Part shown: piece after piece, positions 44,501 through 50,878 of the stretch
Layout of the letters: each line of letters begins with the position of its first letter
How positions within the stretch are numbered: position 1 is the first letter of the stretch
From: Amphibacillus sediminis NBRC 103570
Lineage (GTDB): Bacteria; Bacillota; Bacilli; Bacillales; Amphibacillaceae
Direction: 5' to 3'
Assembly (NCBI RefSeq): GCF_001552275.1
Contig: NZ_BCQW01000011.1
Location: forward strand, 1-64,000
DNA length: 64,000 bases
The notes under the pieces: model-generated
What the model was told of the DNA's origin: nothing
The model's database searches: none
What the model saw: only the letters and a program-made list of their open reading frames with translations
Program-made: the position numbers and the translations under genes

Positions 44501-47365
44501 AAGTTCACGTCCTACAGTAGTAACTTCTATGATTTCTTTCTTCAATTTGTCAAAGTTCTCATTGCCCAAAATCTCTATTTCTGCATCTGGTATGTCCTTA
44601 AGTAAAGGAATGATCTTATAAATAAATAAGTACCAGCTATGGTCTTTGCGTTCATGTGTTAATTCCATCTCAGTCAAGCTTATGTCTAATTGGATAAGCT
44701 TTTCTGTATCAACTTCTATTAATGATAATTCTTGCTTGAGGGTATCCTGTAGAGCAAGCGAGTAGTTGGTTTGCCTTATTCTCAACCACGGATTTTCTGT
44801 CACATTGCCACAAGTCTCAGCAATAATTTCTAAGTCTTCTATGGTTTGCTTCGTATGGCGGAGTTTTACTTCATTCATTTCCATCACATAATCTCGATCA
44901 AATGCAATCATCTCTTTAGGAGCAGATAGATTTGAATATGTTTCAATCATTTCAAAAATACTTTGGCCAAGCGAAGTATTTTGATGAAGATCGTGTACAT
45001 ACCTATTTAACTCTTTTTTTAGTACTTTTACTTCTTCAAACTTCTCATACCAATTTGTTCCTTTCACATTCCTTTGGGCTTCAAAAGAACGTTCCAGCTG
45101 TATTAATATATCTTTTTTCTGCCCCTTGTTTGAGTAAACTTCTAGACAGAAATCTGCTAGGCCAATAGACTCCAATCGATTTTGCACCACATTTAAGGCA
45201 GCCATTTTTTCTGCAACGAATAGCACTGTTTTTCCTGTTGCGAGTGCGTGAGAAATCATGTTTGTAATTGTTTGTGACTTACCTGAGCCTGGAGGTCCAT
45301 GCAAGACAAAACTATTATCCTCTGCCGTTGCTAGGATGGCTTCAGTCTGTGAGCTGTCTGAACTTAATGGTGCAAATATCTTCGCTTCCTCATCCTCTTT
45401 TGTTGTCAAGGAACCGGAGAAAGATTCATTCCGCTTTCCAAGGTAGTTTCCTTCCACCAAGCTTTTAACTACTTTGTTTTCTTTGAGCTGATCGGAATGG
45501 TTGACAAGGTCATTCCACATAACGAATTTGGAAAAAGAAAAAACACCGATGCTTGCATTTTCGTAAACATCCCAGCTTTTCATTTGCATAATAATTCGCC
45601 GCATAGTTGTCAGTACTTTTCTGACATCAGCACCATGTTCATCTTGAGGTATGTTGTATAGCCTTGATGCATCGATACCAAAGGTCTGCTTTAGATACTC
45701 AATTAAGGAGATATTAATTAGGATTTCTTCGTCTCGTGCTCTTATGTAATAGCCTTTTTTTGCAGATAGCCGGACAAGATCTATCGGCAGGAGCAAAATG
45801 GGCGCAAACCGTTCTTTGGAATAGGATTTAGGGTCATACCATTTTAAGAACCCTAGTGCAATAAATAAGGAGTTGGCTCCAGTCTCCTCAAGCGTATTTT
45901 TGGATTTCCTGTATAGCTTAATGAGCTCTTTTTCTAATTTGACGTCAGGCAATACAGCTCTTAGTCTATTGTTTTTCATATCATCTGCTAAAATTTTGCT
46001 GTTCAATAGTTCTTTTTGGTCTTTAAAATCTCTGACCTTATGCCGCCATTCGTTTGGTAAAGGTTCGATAAATACTTTTTTTCCCATGGAAAGGATATCC
46101 TCAACCTCATCAAGTCCCGATGTAACTACTGGAACACCCTGGGTATGAATGCGATAATTCAGCAAATTATTACGTAAACTCATATCAATTAATTTATTTT
46201 GCCAATAAGTAATCTTATCTTCATTGCTTTGGTCTGGCGACTGCTCCTCTTCCGGAATGATATCAACTTTCTCGAAGCTAAAGTGATTATTTATTCTGAC
46301 AGGCTCAGCAGGTTGAACTGCGATTTGGATATTAGACCCGACATTATTTTTTAGAGAGAGTGGTTTTATTTGACCGATTCTGCTTCTATGGATGTCCACA
46401 AAAAAGTCGAAGTAACCTGGCTTGTTCAGGGTACTTTCTGCAGATTGAACAGCACTATGGAATGTAGACTTTTCATTAGTTAATAATGTTGATTCTACAG
46501 CGATAATATCATGTATTCCGCTTGCCATACTTTTTGTTAGCAAACTCTTGTCATCCTGAAAACTATCTGGGGAGCTATATTCCTTTAACCAGAAAGCAGG
46601 ATAGGCGTGGCCACGGAAAAAAACGATAAGTGGATGAATACCTATCGACTCTGCACATGCCGCATATAACAGTGTTAAGTCCAAGCAGGTACCTAACTTA
46701 TGTTCCTTTATTATGTCAGGGAAACGAATTTTCTGTCCCTGGGTCTCAAAGCTGGCAGGGGGATTGGCATAGGAAATTTCCTGAGATTGAATGGCAGAAT
46801 AAATAGCAGAAAGCTGTGCAATAACACGGTTAGGGTCCCCACTTTGATAGCCATCCATAGCATTTGTGTCGCTTTTCTCTTGCATGATCTTGGAAGCTTG
46901 TTTAATAATGTCCATCACAAAGGGTCGATTAGGCGTAACGAAGCTTGAGATAATCTCAGGGATTACGTTAGCGCCTGGCCATGAATCAAAGGAGAGAATA
47001 TCCACTGGAAGCTTTTTTTGATATGCTTCCTTGTCCCCGATTCTAATTTTTAAACTGAAATGTCCTGTGATACTTTCATCTAGGTTTATAAGATAATCCG
47101 CTGATAATGGAATGTCAGGATGGATTTCTATAGTTTCTTCGGGATTTAATACTTCAATGTGTATGGTTTCGGGTTCAAAGAACGAAGGGTTAGAGGATAA
47201 CTCTATTTTAATATCATGGTGCTTCTCCTCACTTATGTTTTCAATGGATAAGCGCTTCATAAACGGTACATGGTTTTGTTGCAGGGCGAAGCTAATCTTT
47301 TCATCATATTCATAATTACAGGCTATTAATCTCTCCACAATTTTACCTCCTATTATTCTACTCAT
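41528..47365 (-). CDS. DUF4011-helicase-Vsr-like nuclease protein (Hhe-type antiphage defence)
   Basis: A 1945-residue multidomain protein. Residues 1-130 are beta-rich; residues 190-265 resemble a transglutaminase-like fold with Cys227 (GTCLDLTLLYAACAES) and His253 (FRGHAYPAFWL). DUF4011 starts near 388 (YWQNKLIDMSLRNNLLNYR). A superfamily-1 helicase has Walker A LHGPPGSGKSQTITNMI (about 687), a long helical insert (760-1270), Walker B FDLVIFDEASQLPTSEA (about 1320) and motifs GDPKQLPPTNFFG, VQGDERDIILFTVGY and LNVAVSRAKREMIIY. A Vsr-like nuclease domain lies at 1650-1710 (AAIQVDGHRYAEFTTTRDR) and a DUF3320-like tail follows 1780. Proteins of this type are counted as antiphage genes. It stands alone among insertion sequences. 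Confidence 0.88.
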   Translation of the reverse strand: MSRIIGGKIVERLIACNYEYDEKISFALQQNHVPFMKRLSIENISEEKHHDIKIELSSNPSFFEPETIHIEVLNPEETIEIHPDIPLSADYLINLDESITGHFSLKIRIGDKEAYQKKLPVDILSFDSWPGANVIPEIISSFVTPNRPFVMDIIKQASKIMQEKSDTNAMDGYQSGDPNRVIAQLSAIYSAIQSQEISYANPPASFETQGQKIRFPDIIKEHKLGTCLDLTLLYAACAESIGIHPLIVFFRGHAYPAFWLKEYSSPDSFQDDKSLLTKSMASGIHDIIAVESTLLTNEKSTFHSAVQSAESTLNKPGYFDFFVDIHRSRIGQIKPLSLKNNVGSNIQIAVQPAEPVRINNHFSFEKVDIIPEEEQSPDQSNEDKITYWQNKLIDMSLRNNLLNYRIHTQGVPVVTSGLDEVEDILSMGKKVFIEPLPNEWRHKVRDFKDQKELLNSKILADDMKNNRLRAVLPDVKLEKELIKLYRKSKNTLEETGANSLFIALGFLKWYDPKSYSKERFAPILLLPIDLVRLSAKKGYYIRARDEEILINISLIEYLKQTFGIDASRLYNIPQDEHGADVRKVLTTMRRIIMQMKSWDVYENASIGVFSFSKFVMWNDLVNHSDQLKENKVVKSLVEGNYLGKRNESFSGSLTTKEDEEAKIFAPLSSDSSQTEAILATAEDNSFVLHGPPGSGKSQTITNMISHALATGKTVLFVAEKMAALNVVQNRLESIGLADFCLEVYSNKGQKKDILIQLERSFEAQRNVKGTNWYEKFEEVKVLKKELNRYVHDLHQNTSLGQSIFEMIETYSNLSAPKEMIAFDRDYVMEMNEVKLRHTKQTIEDLEIIAETCGNVTENPWLRIRQTNYSLALQDTLKQELSLIEVDTEKLIQLDISLTEMELTHERKDHSWYLFIYKIIPLLKDIPDAEIEILGNENFDKLKKEIIEVTTVGRELNDASDKIAERFDHSILKLDSEALLQSFRLAENSWFLKKMLEKGKIKKEFKKFLKTNDKIETDEIETIINSIREIKHRKEFLKQNEDMMKQYFPNLWQHVDGNWRGIEKAVEWMTDVRTLIRTLLKSSHESLPVIANLLQTNKQSFFNQQIKLQMDNFTNGYKAIMVSWDKIEQELLAENLHEPDMENWAINSKNKAVRLMEALPELKDNCKLASVIKEAEELKLDNITTAYLAGSLHHDELLSTYLYGFYRLRIDGEISARAELSQFSKASFENKLDKFNAFDDELSELTKLEVYVKLMSRVPDLLHNTIANSEPGILAKAIKSKGRGIAIRQLFQRIKNLLPKIKPCMLMSPLSVAQYLDPSFPKFDLVIFDEASQLPTSEAIGAMGRGKNVIVVGDPKQLPPTNFFGAKQEEENFDLQDMESVLDDTLAVQLPQKHLRWHYRSEHESLISFSNHHFYDNKLVTFPSVDDINSRVTFNNVEGIYDRGKTKQNIQEAEAIVNEIFTRLRNPTKQHESIGVVTFSQPQQTLIEDMIDERLRQDSSLEKYFTDEVEEPVFVKNLENVQGDERDIILFTVGYGPDHTGNMTMNFGPLNREGGWRRLNVAVSRAKREMIIYASMEPDKINLSRTKADGVRSLRAFMTFAKRGKIPTEVNSEANRKLVNSTVIIPKIKEALKQHGYQVETNVGNSDFKVDLAVLDGHNKGKYLAAIQVDGHRYAEFTTTRDRNKQGDLMLKRLGWHIIKVWSIEWWHNEEKQMEELLAQLQQIEQDKRDTTKVTKVDSKKEQTSIHDKISNLTISVETKQTSYFEPAQLEDVELPNDLFYTFEGKPVIQEQIKQIINKEAPVSFSSLTKTILNAWGFSRSGAKLEMVLQDALVGLKVFQTTEEKGTFLWADKEQSNSYNDFRMKDQYRRDLQDISKIEYANGVLNIMKTALRLPKADLIREISKQLGYNRTTSNTEMYVQEAINLNVKKGFMTEDRAGNLEYVEV

Positions 47366-47460
47366 ATCATATCAGGTCATTACTGTTATTATAACAATTA
47401 TTCTTTTATTTTGTTCCTTAAAAGGTAGAATATTGTAAATAATATTATTATATTGTTGAC

Positions 47461-47495
47461 ACCTGGGACAAGGGACGGTTCTCTGTCACTACCCG
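47461..47495. repeat. REP-like palindrome (GGGACAAGGGACGG type)
   Basis: GGGACAAGGGACGGTTCTCT followed by GTC is an imperfect palindrome (GACA/TGTC arms) of a sequence frequent in Bacillaceae intergenic regions and associated with REP/RAYT transposases. Only one copy is seen in this window, and no transposase lies nearby. Confidence 0.5.
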
Positions 47496-47746
47496 AAAAT
47501 TATCGATTTAAATAATATGGAGATTGCATAGGCTGAGGAGAGACAGACACTAATTAATCTCTTGGGCAGAAACATTGTAATTTGATTTTAAAATTTTTCA
47601 AAGAAGGATGTTGAACATGGGGTTAATAGAAGTAAATCAATTTTATCAGTGACTCCTTTATCTCAGTTGATTCTGAGTCGCTACGTTTTTAAACGGGCGC
47701 TCTGTGCTTTTGTCCAATTCATTACTCGTATTGATCGTTTCGTTGA

Positions 47747-47920
47747 TCAATGACCATATTTACTGTACCAGTTACCTAATGTAACATCATCTTTTCTCAA
47801 ATAGTTGATAACAGAATCTTTGTAGTAATAATTATTATTTGTTAAGGGTATCACTTTATAATCATAAATATCATTCAAAAGCCTTTCTAAGTATACCTTT
47901 TCGAGGTGTTTTATTCTATT
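47747..47920 (-). pseudogene. 3' remnant of an unknown gene, cut by repeat copy R2a
   Basis: The minus strand has an open frame of about 57 codons without a usable start. It reads VYLERLLNDIYDYKVIPL, YYYKDSVINYLRKDDVTLG and NWYSKYGH, then TGA. Composition and codon use look like a real protein C-terminus. The frame is open only up to the point where the family-2 repeat (47919) begins, so that insertion probably replaced the 5' part. I do not recognise the family. The rest of 47366-48148 contains the REP-like palindrome, the repeat and a terminator. Confidence 0.4.
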
Positions 47921-48013
47921 TTATCGCAGTTTAACTGGCTGTAAGACTCCCACTACAAGAAATAAGGGAACACGTCATGTCTAAGTGGGAGATCCAACTT
48001 ACACTGAGATAAA
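47919..48013 (-). repeat. Intergenic hairpin repeat, family 2, copy R2a
   Basis: On the minus strand it reads TTTATCTCAGTGTAAG, GGATCTCCCACTTAGACATG, CGTGTTCCCTTATTTCTTG, TGGGAGTC and ends ACTGCGATAAAA. The ends are near-inverted (TTTATCTCAGT / ACTGCGATAAA). An inverted relative lies at 49908-49987, on the other side of the receptor-peptide genes. Confidence 0.85.
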
Positions 48014-48044
48014 ATAACTAATTTAAAAAGGAGCAACCTATCAT

Positions 48045-48093
48045 AGAAAAAAGAGCTGTCATCAAATGCATACCATGCATTTTGCGACAGCTC
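48045..48093 (-). terminator. Terminator of the receptor-peptide unit
   Basis: GAGCTGTC (48053-48060) pairs with GACAGCTC (48086-48093), with an inner ATGCAT/ATGCAT stem and six T on the minus strand. Confidence 0.85.
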
Positions 48094-48148
48094 ATTGCCT
48101 AATTAATATCTACTAGCTTATCCAAGCTCCTAATGTTTCTCTCTGACA

Positions 48149-48313
48149 TTACATCGAATCACCATGACCTGGATCCCAGAATAGGTTAACATGTCCCGTA
48201 TCCTGCTGCACTGTTTCAGTTTCACTGTCTGGTGCATGATTATCCGCTTGTCCAATAGTTAGGCCTATAGAAATAAAGAAAGTTAGAAGCAATGACATAA
48301 TAGCCCGTTTCAT
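48149..48313 (-). CDS. Short secreted peptide precursor next to the AimR-like receptor (AimP/Phr-like candidate)
   Basis: A 54-codon gene with an exceptionally strong ribosome site (AAGGAGGTGAT, 5 nt before ATG). The product begins MKRAIMSLLLTFFISIG, a basic start plus hydrophobic core typical of a Sec signal, then an acidic linker (DNHAPDSETETVQQDTGH) and the C-terminus VNLFWDPGHGDSM. Size, secretion signal, position 35 bp downstream of a TPR receptor on the same strand and a shared terminator match arbitrium (AimP) and Phr precursors, whose mature signal is a C-terminal or near-terminal 5-10 residue peptide. The mature form is not known; DPGHGD or GHGDSM are guesses. Confidence 0.65.
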   Translation of the reverse strand: MKRAIMSLLLTFFISIGLTIGQADNHAPDSETETVQQDTGHVNLFWDPGHGDSM

Positions 48314-48348
48314 GTTTTATCACCTCCTTTTTGTAATAGTTAATCTGG

Positions 48349-49374
48349 CTATAAATTTTTCAAGGCAACAAGAGGAAGACGAGCAAAAAAATGATCACTT
48401 CGTTTCTCAATAAAATCATTATAAGCCTGAAGTAAAATACGCCGATCCTGATAAGCTCGTCCCAAATAATATTTGGTAAATGGGGTTTCAGGAACTTCTG
48501 AAAGTAATGATTGAGCACATTTAAACTCACCACGTGCAATGGCTAAATGAGCTTGTTCACTTTTATCCGGTGTAGTTATGTCCCCAGGCTGATTAAAATG
48601 AGCATATATAAAGGGTTTATTTTGATTCTCAATAAGTCGAATAAGTCGTGTAATGTTTTCCTCAGTAGCAATTTTATAAGCTTCTTCTAAGTGATAAACA
48701 GACGACTCAAAATCATCAAAGATGTATGATAAGCTAAAATTAACATGTAAGTTTGCTAACTGAACACGATTATTTATTTCAGATAGTGCACTAAAGCCAT
48801 GCTTCCTAGCTAATAGCATTTCATTTCTTTTCCAATAATAAAAAAATAATATCCTATCTAATCTTTGTCCAAATAATTGTACTAATAATGGATGTTGAAC
48901 AGCTTGAACCTCTACTTTTAAATGATCTAACTTATTAGCCACTATCTCATATTCAAAAATATCGAAATAAATCGATAGAATAAATAGTTCCCGCAAACAC
49001 TTTAAGGGTAAATCAATCGCTTTTATGAGCTGTGTTTGCTTCAAAATATAATCAATTGGATAAATACGATGCTGTTTAGCAAGAATTAATTTAAAGAGAT
49101 TTGCCCAGTTCTGGTTTAACTCATTATGCTTGTGTATATCAATATTTTTTTTGATTAATTCATTTAACTCTTGATAATAGCCATGCATAAATAAAAATTC
49201 TAACCCAATACACATTGAGTAGGGATTTTTTGTTATCATAAAATAGTCTCTTAATATTTGGGATTGTTTGCTTTTGGGTACGTTCTCAATCAACCAAGCA
49301 TAAAATTCTTCTGCGTTTAAATCTTTATGTTCAAATGCCTCAGCTTGAACCTGTAAATTTTCAAATTTCGACAC
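48349..49374 (-). CDS. AimR-like TPR peptide receptor lacking the N-terminal HTH
   Basis: An all-helical protein of 341 residues from GTG 49374 (SD-like GGAGGGGAG just upstream; a longer TTG frame starts at 49392). It aligns, from my memory of SPbeta AimR, over its whole length: EEFYAWLIENVPKSKQSQIL near the start, RVQLANLHVNFSLSYIFDDF in the middle, SEQAHLAIARGEFKCAQSLL, and the C-terminal YYLGRAYQDRRILLQAYNDF..FFARLPLVALKNL. AimR's first 45 or so residues, its helix-turn-helix, have no counterpart. So it may bind a peptide but probably not DNA. The peptide gene follows 35 bp downstream, in arbitrium order. Confidence 0.75.
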   Translation of the reverse strand: MSKFENLQVQAEAFEHKDLNAEEFYAWLIENVPKSKQSQILRDYFMITKNPYSMCIGLEFLFMHGYYQELNELIKKNIDIHKHNELNQNWANLFKLILAKQHRIYPIDYILKQTQLIKAIDLPLKCLRELFILSIYFDIFEYEIVANKLDHLKVEVQAVQHPLLVQLFGQRLDRILFFYYWKRNEMLLARKHGFSALSEINNRVQLANLHVNFSLSYIFDDFESSVYHLEEAYKIATEENITRLIRLIENQNKPFIYAHFNQPGDITTPDKSEQAHLAIARGEFKCAQSLLSEVPETPFTKYYLGRAYQDRRILLQAYNDFIEKRSDHFFARLPLVALKNL

Positions 49375-49802
49375 TGGTCTCCCCTCCCCCAAAACAATCT
49401 ATATCCCTAATCTATCTATATTGTCACATATTCTCATAATTTTACAAGTGCTTTATTTACCTTTTCTTTCGACAAATATTTTACTATATCGACACTTTAC
49501 ACTTTCTTATCATATTGTTTCAATATTTAAACAACGTGGTGAGAGAAGCAGAACAGGTAGATTGAGGCATCGTTTTTACTAAGGTAAGTCGTGGAATAAG
49601 TCAACAATGAGATTTGATCCTTAACCCGAAATGAAATTCGATCAATTTCCTAATACTAATCGATTAAATACTTAATTTCGTCAGGTCGAGTGCCATTAAT
49701 ATACGCGGGAAAAATCATAAATATGTGTACTGCAAAATACAAAAATCAATGTATTTGTCACTACGAACCATGATTATCATTTTTCATATAAAGTGAAACT
49801 TC
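49375..49802. other. Intergenic region upstream of the AimR-like gene
   Basis: About 430 bp, AT-rich, without a recognisable gene. It should hold the receptor promoter. A weak pair on the minus strand (TTGTAA then CAATAT near 49420-49455) is possible but not convincing. Confidence 0.4.
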
Positions 49803-49987
49803 GTTCAGAGGGGGGTTCGACGCTTAGATGTGCTAGTTGACACGACGTCGGAACTTAGTCAGCTTCCTCTCTCCCCCACTGAACGTTAGTTGAACCAATC
49901 GGGCCGTTACTGGCTGTTGGATCTCCCACTTAGACATGTCGTGTTCCCTGATTTCTTGATATGGGAGTGGTTACACTGCGATAAAAA
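49803..49987 (+). repeat. Intergenic hairpin repeat, family 2, copy R2b with family-1-like head
   Basis: It starts with CTTCGTTCAGAGGGGGG and CTCCCCCACTGAACG, the same hairpin head as family 1. It continues into the family-2 tail TGTTGGATCTCCCACTTAG, ACATGTCGTGTTCCCTGATT and ACTGCGATAAAA. The tail matches copy R2a in inverted orientation. Confidence 0.8.
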
Positions 49988-50019
49988 AACTAGAGCCGAT
50001 TTGCTCGACTCTAGTTTTT
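49983..50019 (-). terminator. Terminator after spoIIQ
   Basis: AAAAACTAGAG pairs with CTCTAGTTTTT; T's follow on both strands. It begins 6 nt past the spoIIQ stop. Confidence 0.85.
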
Positions 50020-50024
50020 AGATT

Positions 50025-50810
50025 TTAGGTATGTGTCGTTGTTCTACCGGATTCTAAATCCGTCTCAGTCTCAGACTCTTCGTCCTGATCAGCCTCATCC
50101 GTTACATCTTCCGCTTCATGGACCGCAACATTTGTTACGGGTTGGTCAAAGAAGGCTTCGGGATCTACTGCTTGACTATTTTTTCTAAGTTCAAAGTGAA
50201 CATGACTTCCTTTTTCCTGACCAAAGATGCTGGTACCAGCGTGTGCCAGTAGTTCACCTTGCGTAACCTGCTGACCCTCTTCTACCCTAACATCAGTTAA
50301 ACTTGAATAGTAGGTTGTCACATCATGGTCGTGCTCAATCTGAACAACATAACCTAAAATTGGATCCTCTTTTACCTCTACAACTTCACCACTCAAAGCA
50401 GCAACAACTTGTAACGGCTCACTGGTAGTTGCAGCAATATCAATGCCTTGACTTTGGTAATATTTATTGTTGTAGAATACGAGTGCCTGTTGTTGCTCTT
50501 CCTGCGATTGCTGATAATCATAGAACTTCGTTACAATTTGAGAATCACTATCTTCCAGTATGGGTAGGTTAACATTTTCGACTGGATGAGTGACCGGATC
50601 TGAAGGTTGCTCAAAATCCCCGCCTCTTATTTCATCTTGTAAATTCACATCACGGTTTGGCTGCGTATCAGATAGACGATCCATATTTTGATACCAAAGC
50701 ACTCCCGTTAACATTAATGCTGCAATGACAAGATAAAGAGTCGGGAAAAAGCCTTTTTTCTTAACGATACGTTTCCAGTAGTGTGAGAACCTACGTTTTT
50801 CCTCTTTCAT
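50025..50810 (-). CDS. spoIIQ: Forespore engulfment protein SpoIIQ (degenerate LytM domain)
   Basis: A 261-residue forespore membrane protein that binds SpoIIIAH to form the feeding-tube/engulfment channel. One transmembrane helix (GFFPTLYLVIAALMLTGVLW) is followed by an extracellular LytM domain: YQSQGIDIAA, DPILGYVVQIEHDHDVTTYY and GSHVHFELRKN. The first zinc histidine (HxxxD) is Ser (SQGID), as in Bacillus SpoIIQ, so it is probably non-catalytic. A longer frame starts at 50831, but the sigma-F promoter overlaps it, and GAGGTGAT lies before ATG 50810. The C-terminal tail is acidic (DEADQDEESETETDLE). Confidence 0.93.
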   Translation of the reverse strand: MKEEKRRFSHYWKRIVKKKGFFPTLYLVIAALMLTGVLWYQNMDRLSDTQPNRDVNLQDEIRGGDFEQPSDPVTHPVENVNLPILEDSDSQIVTKFYDYQQSQEEQQQALVFYNNKYYQSQGIDIAATTSEPLQVVAALSGEVVEVKEDPILGYVVQIEHDHDVTTYYSSLTDVRVEEGQQVTQGELLAHAGTSIFGQEKGSHVHFELRKNSQAVDPEAFFDQPVTNVAVHEAEDVTDEADQDEESETETDLESGRTTTHT

Positions 50811-50829
50811 TTTCATCACCTCAGCAACC

Positions 50830-50858
50830 ATTCTGATCAGAAAGAGGAAGTTATATAC
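50830..50858 (-). promoter_or_regulatory. Sigma-F promoter of spoIIQ
   Basis: The minus strand reads GTATA (50858-50854), 15 nt, GATCAGAAT (50838-50830), fitting the sigma-F consensus GYWTA-N15-GGNNANANT at all but one position. Transcription would begin near 50823, so ATG 50831 cannot be the start codon. Confidence 0.75.
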
Positions 50859-50878
50859 ATTTTATTTTAAAAAAACAT

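Noticed and set aside
41528-47365. Many plus-strand frames of 60-180 codons inside the helicase gene
   Set aside because: They lack ribosome sites and family similarity and are mirror frames of a well-supported gene.
48349-49374. Rap-type phosphatase identity for the TPR receptor
   Set aside because: Rap proteins have a three-helix N-terminal bundle and different repeat motifs; the C-terminal YYLGR/RLPL blocks fit AimR better.
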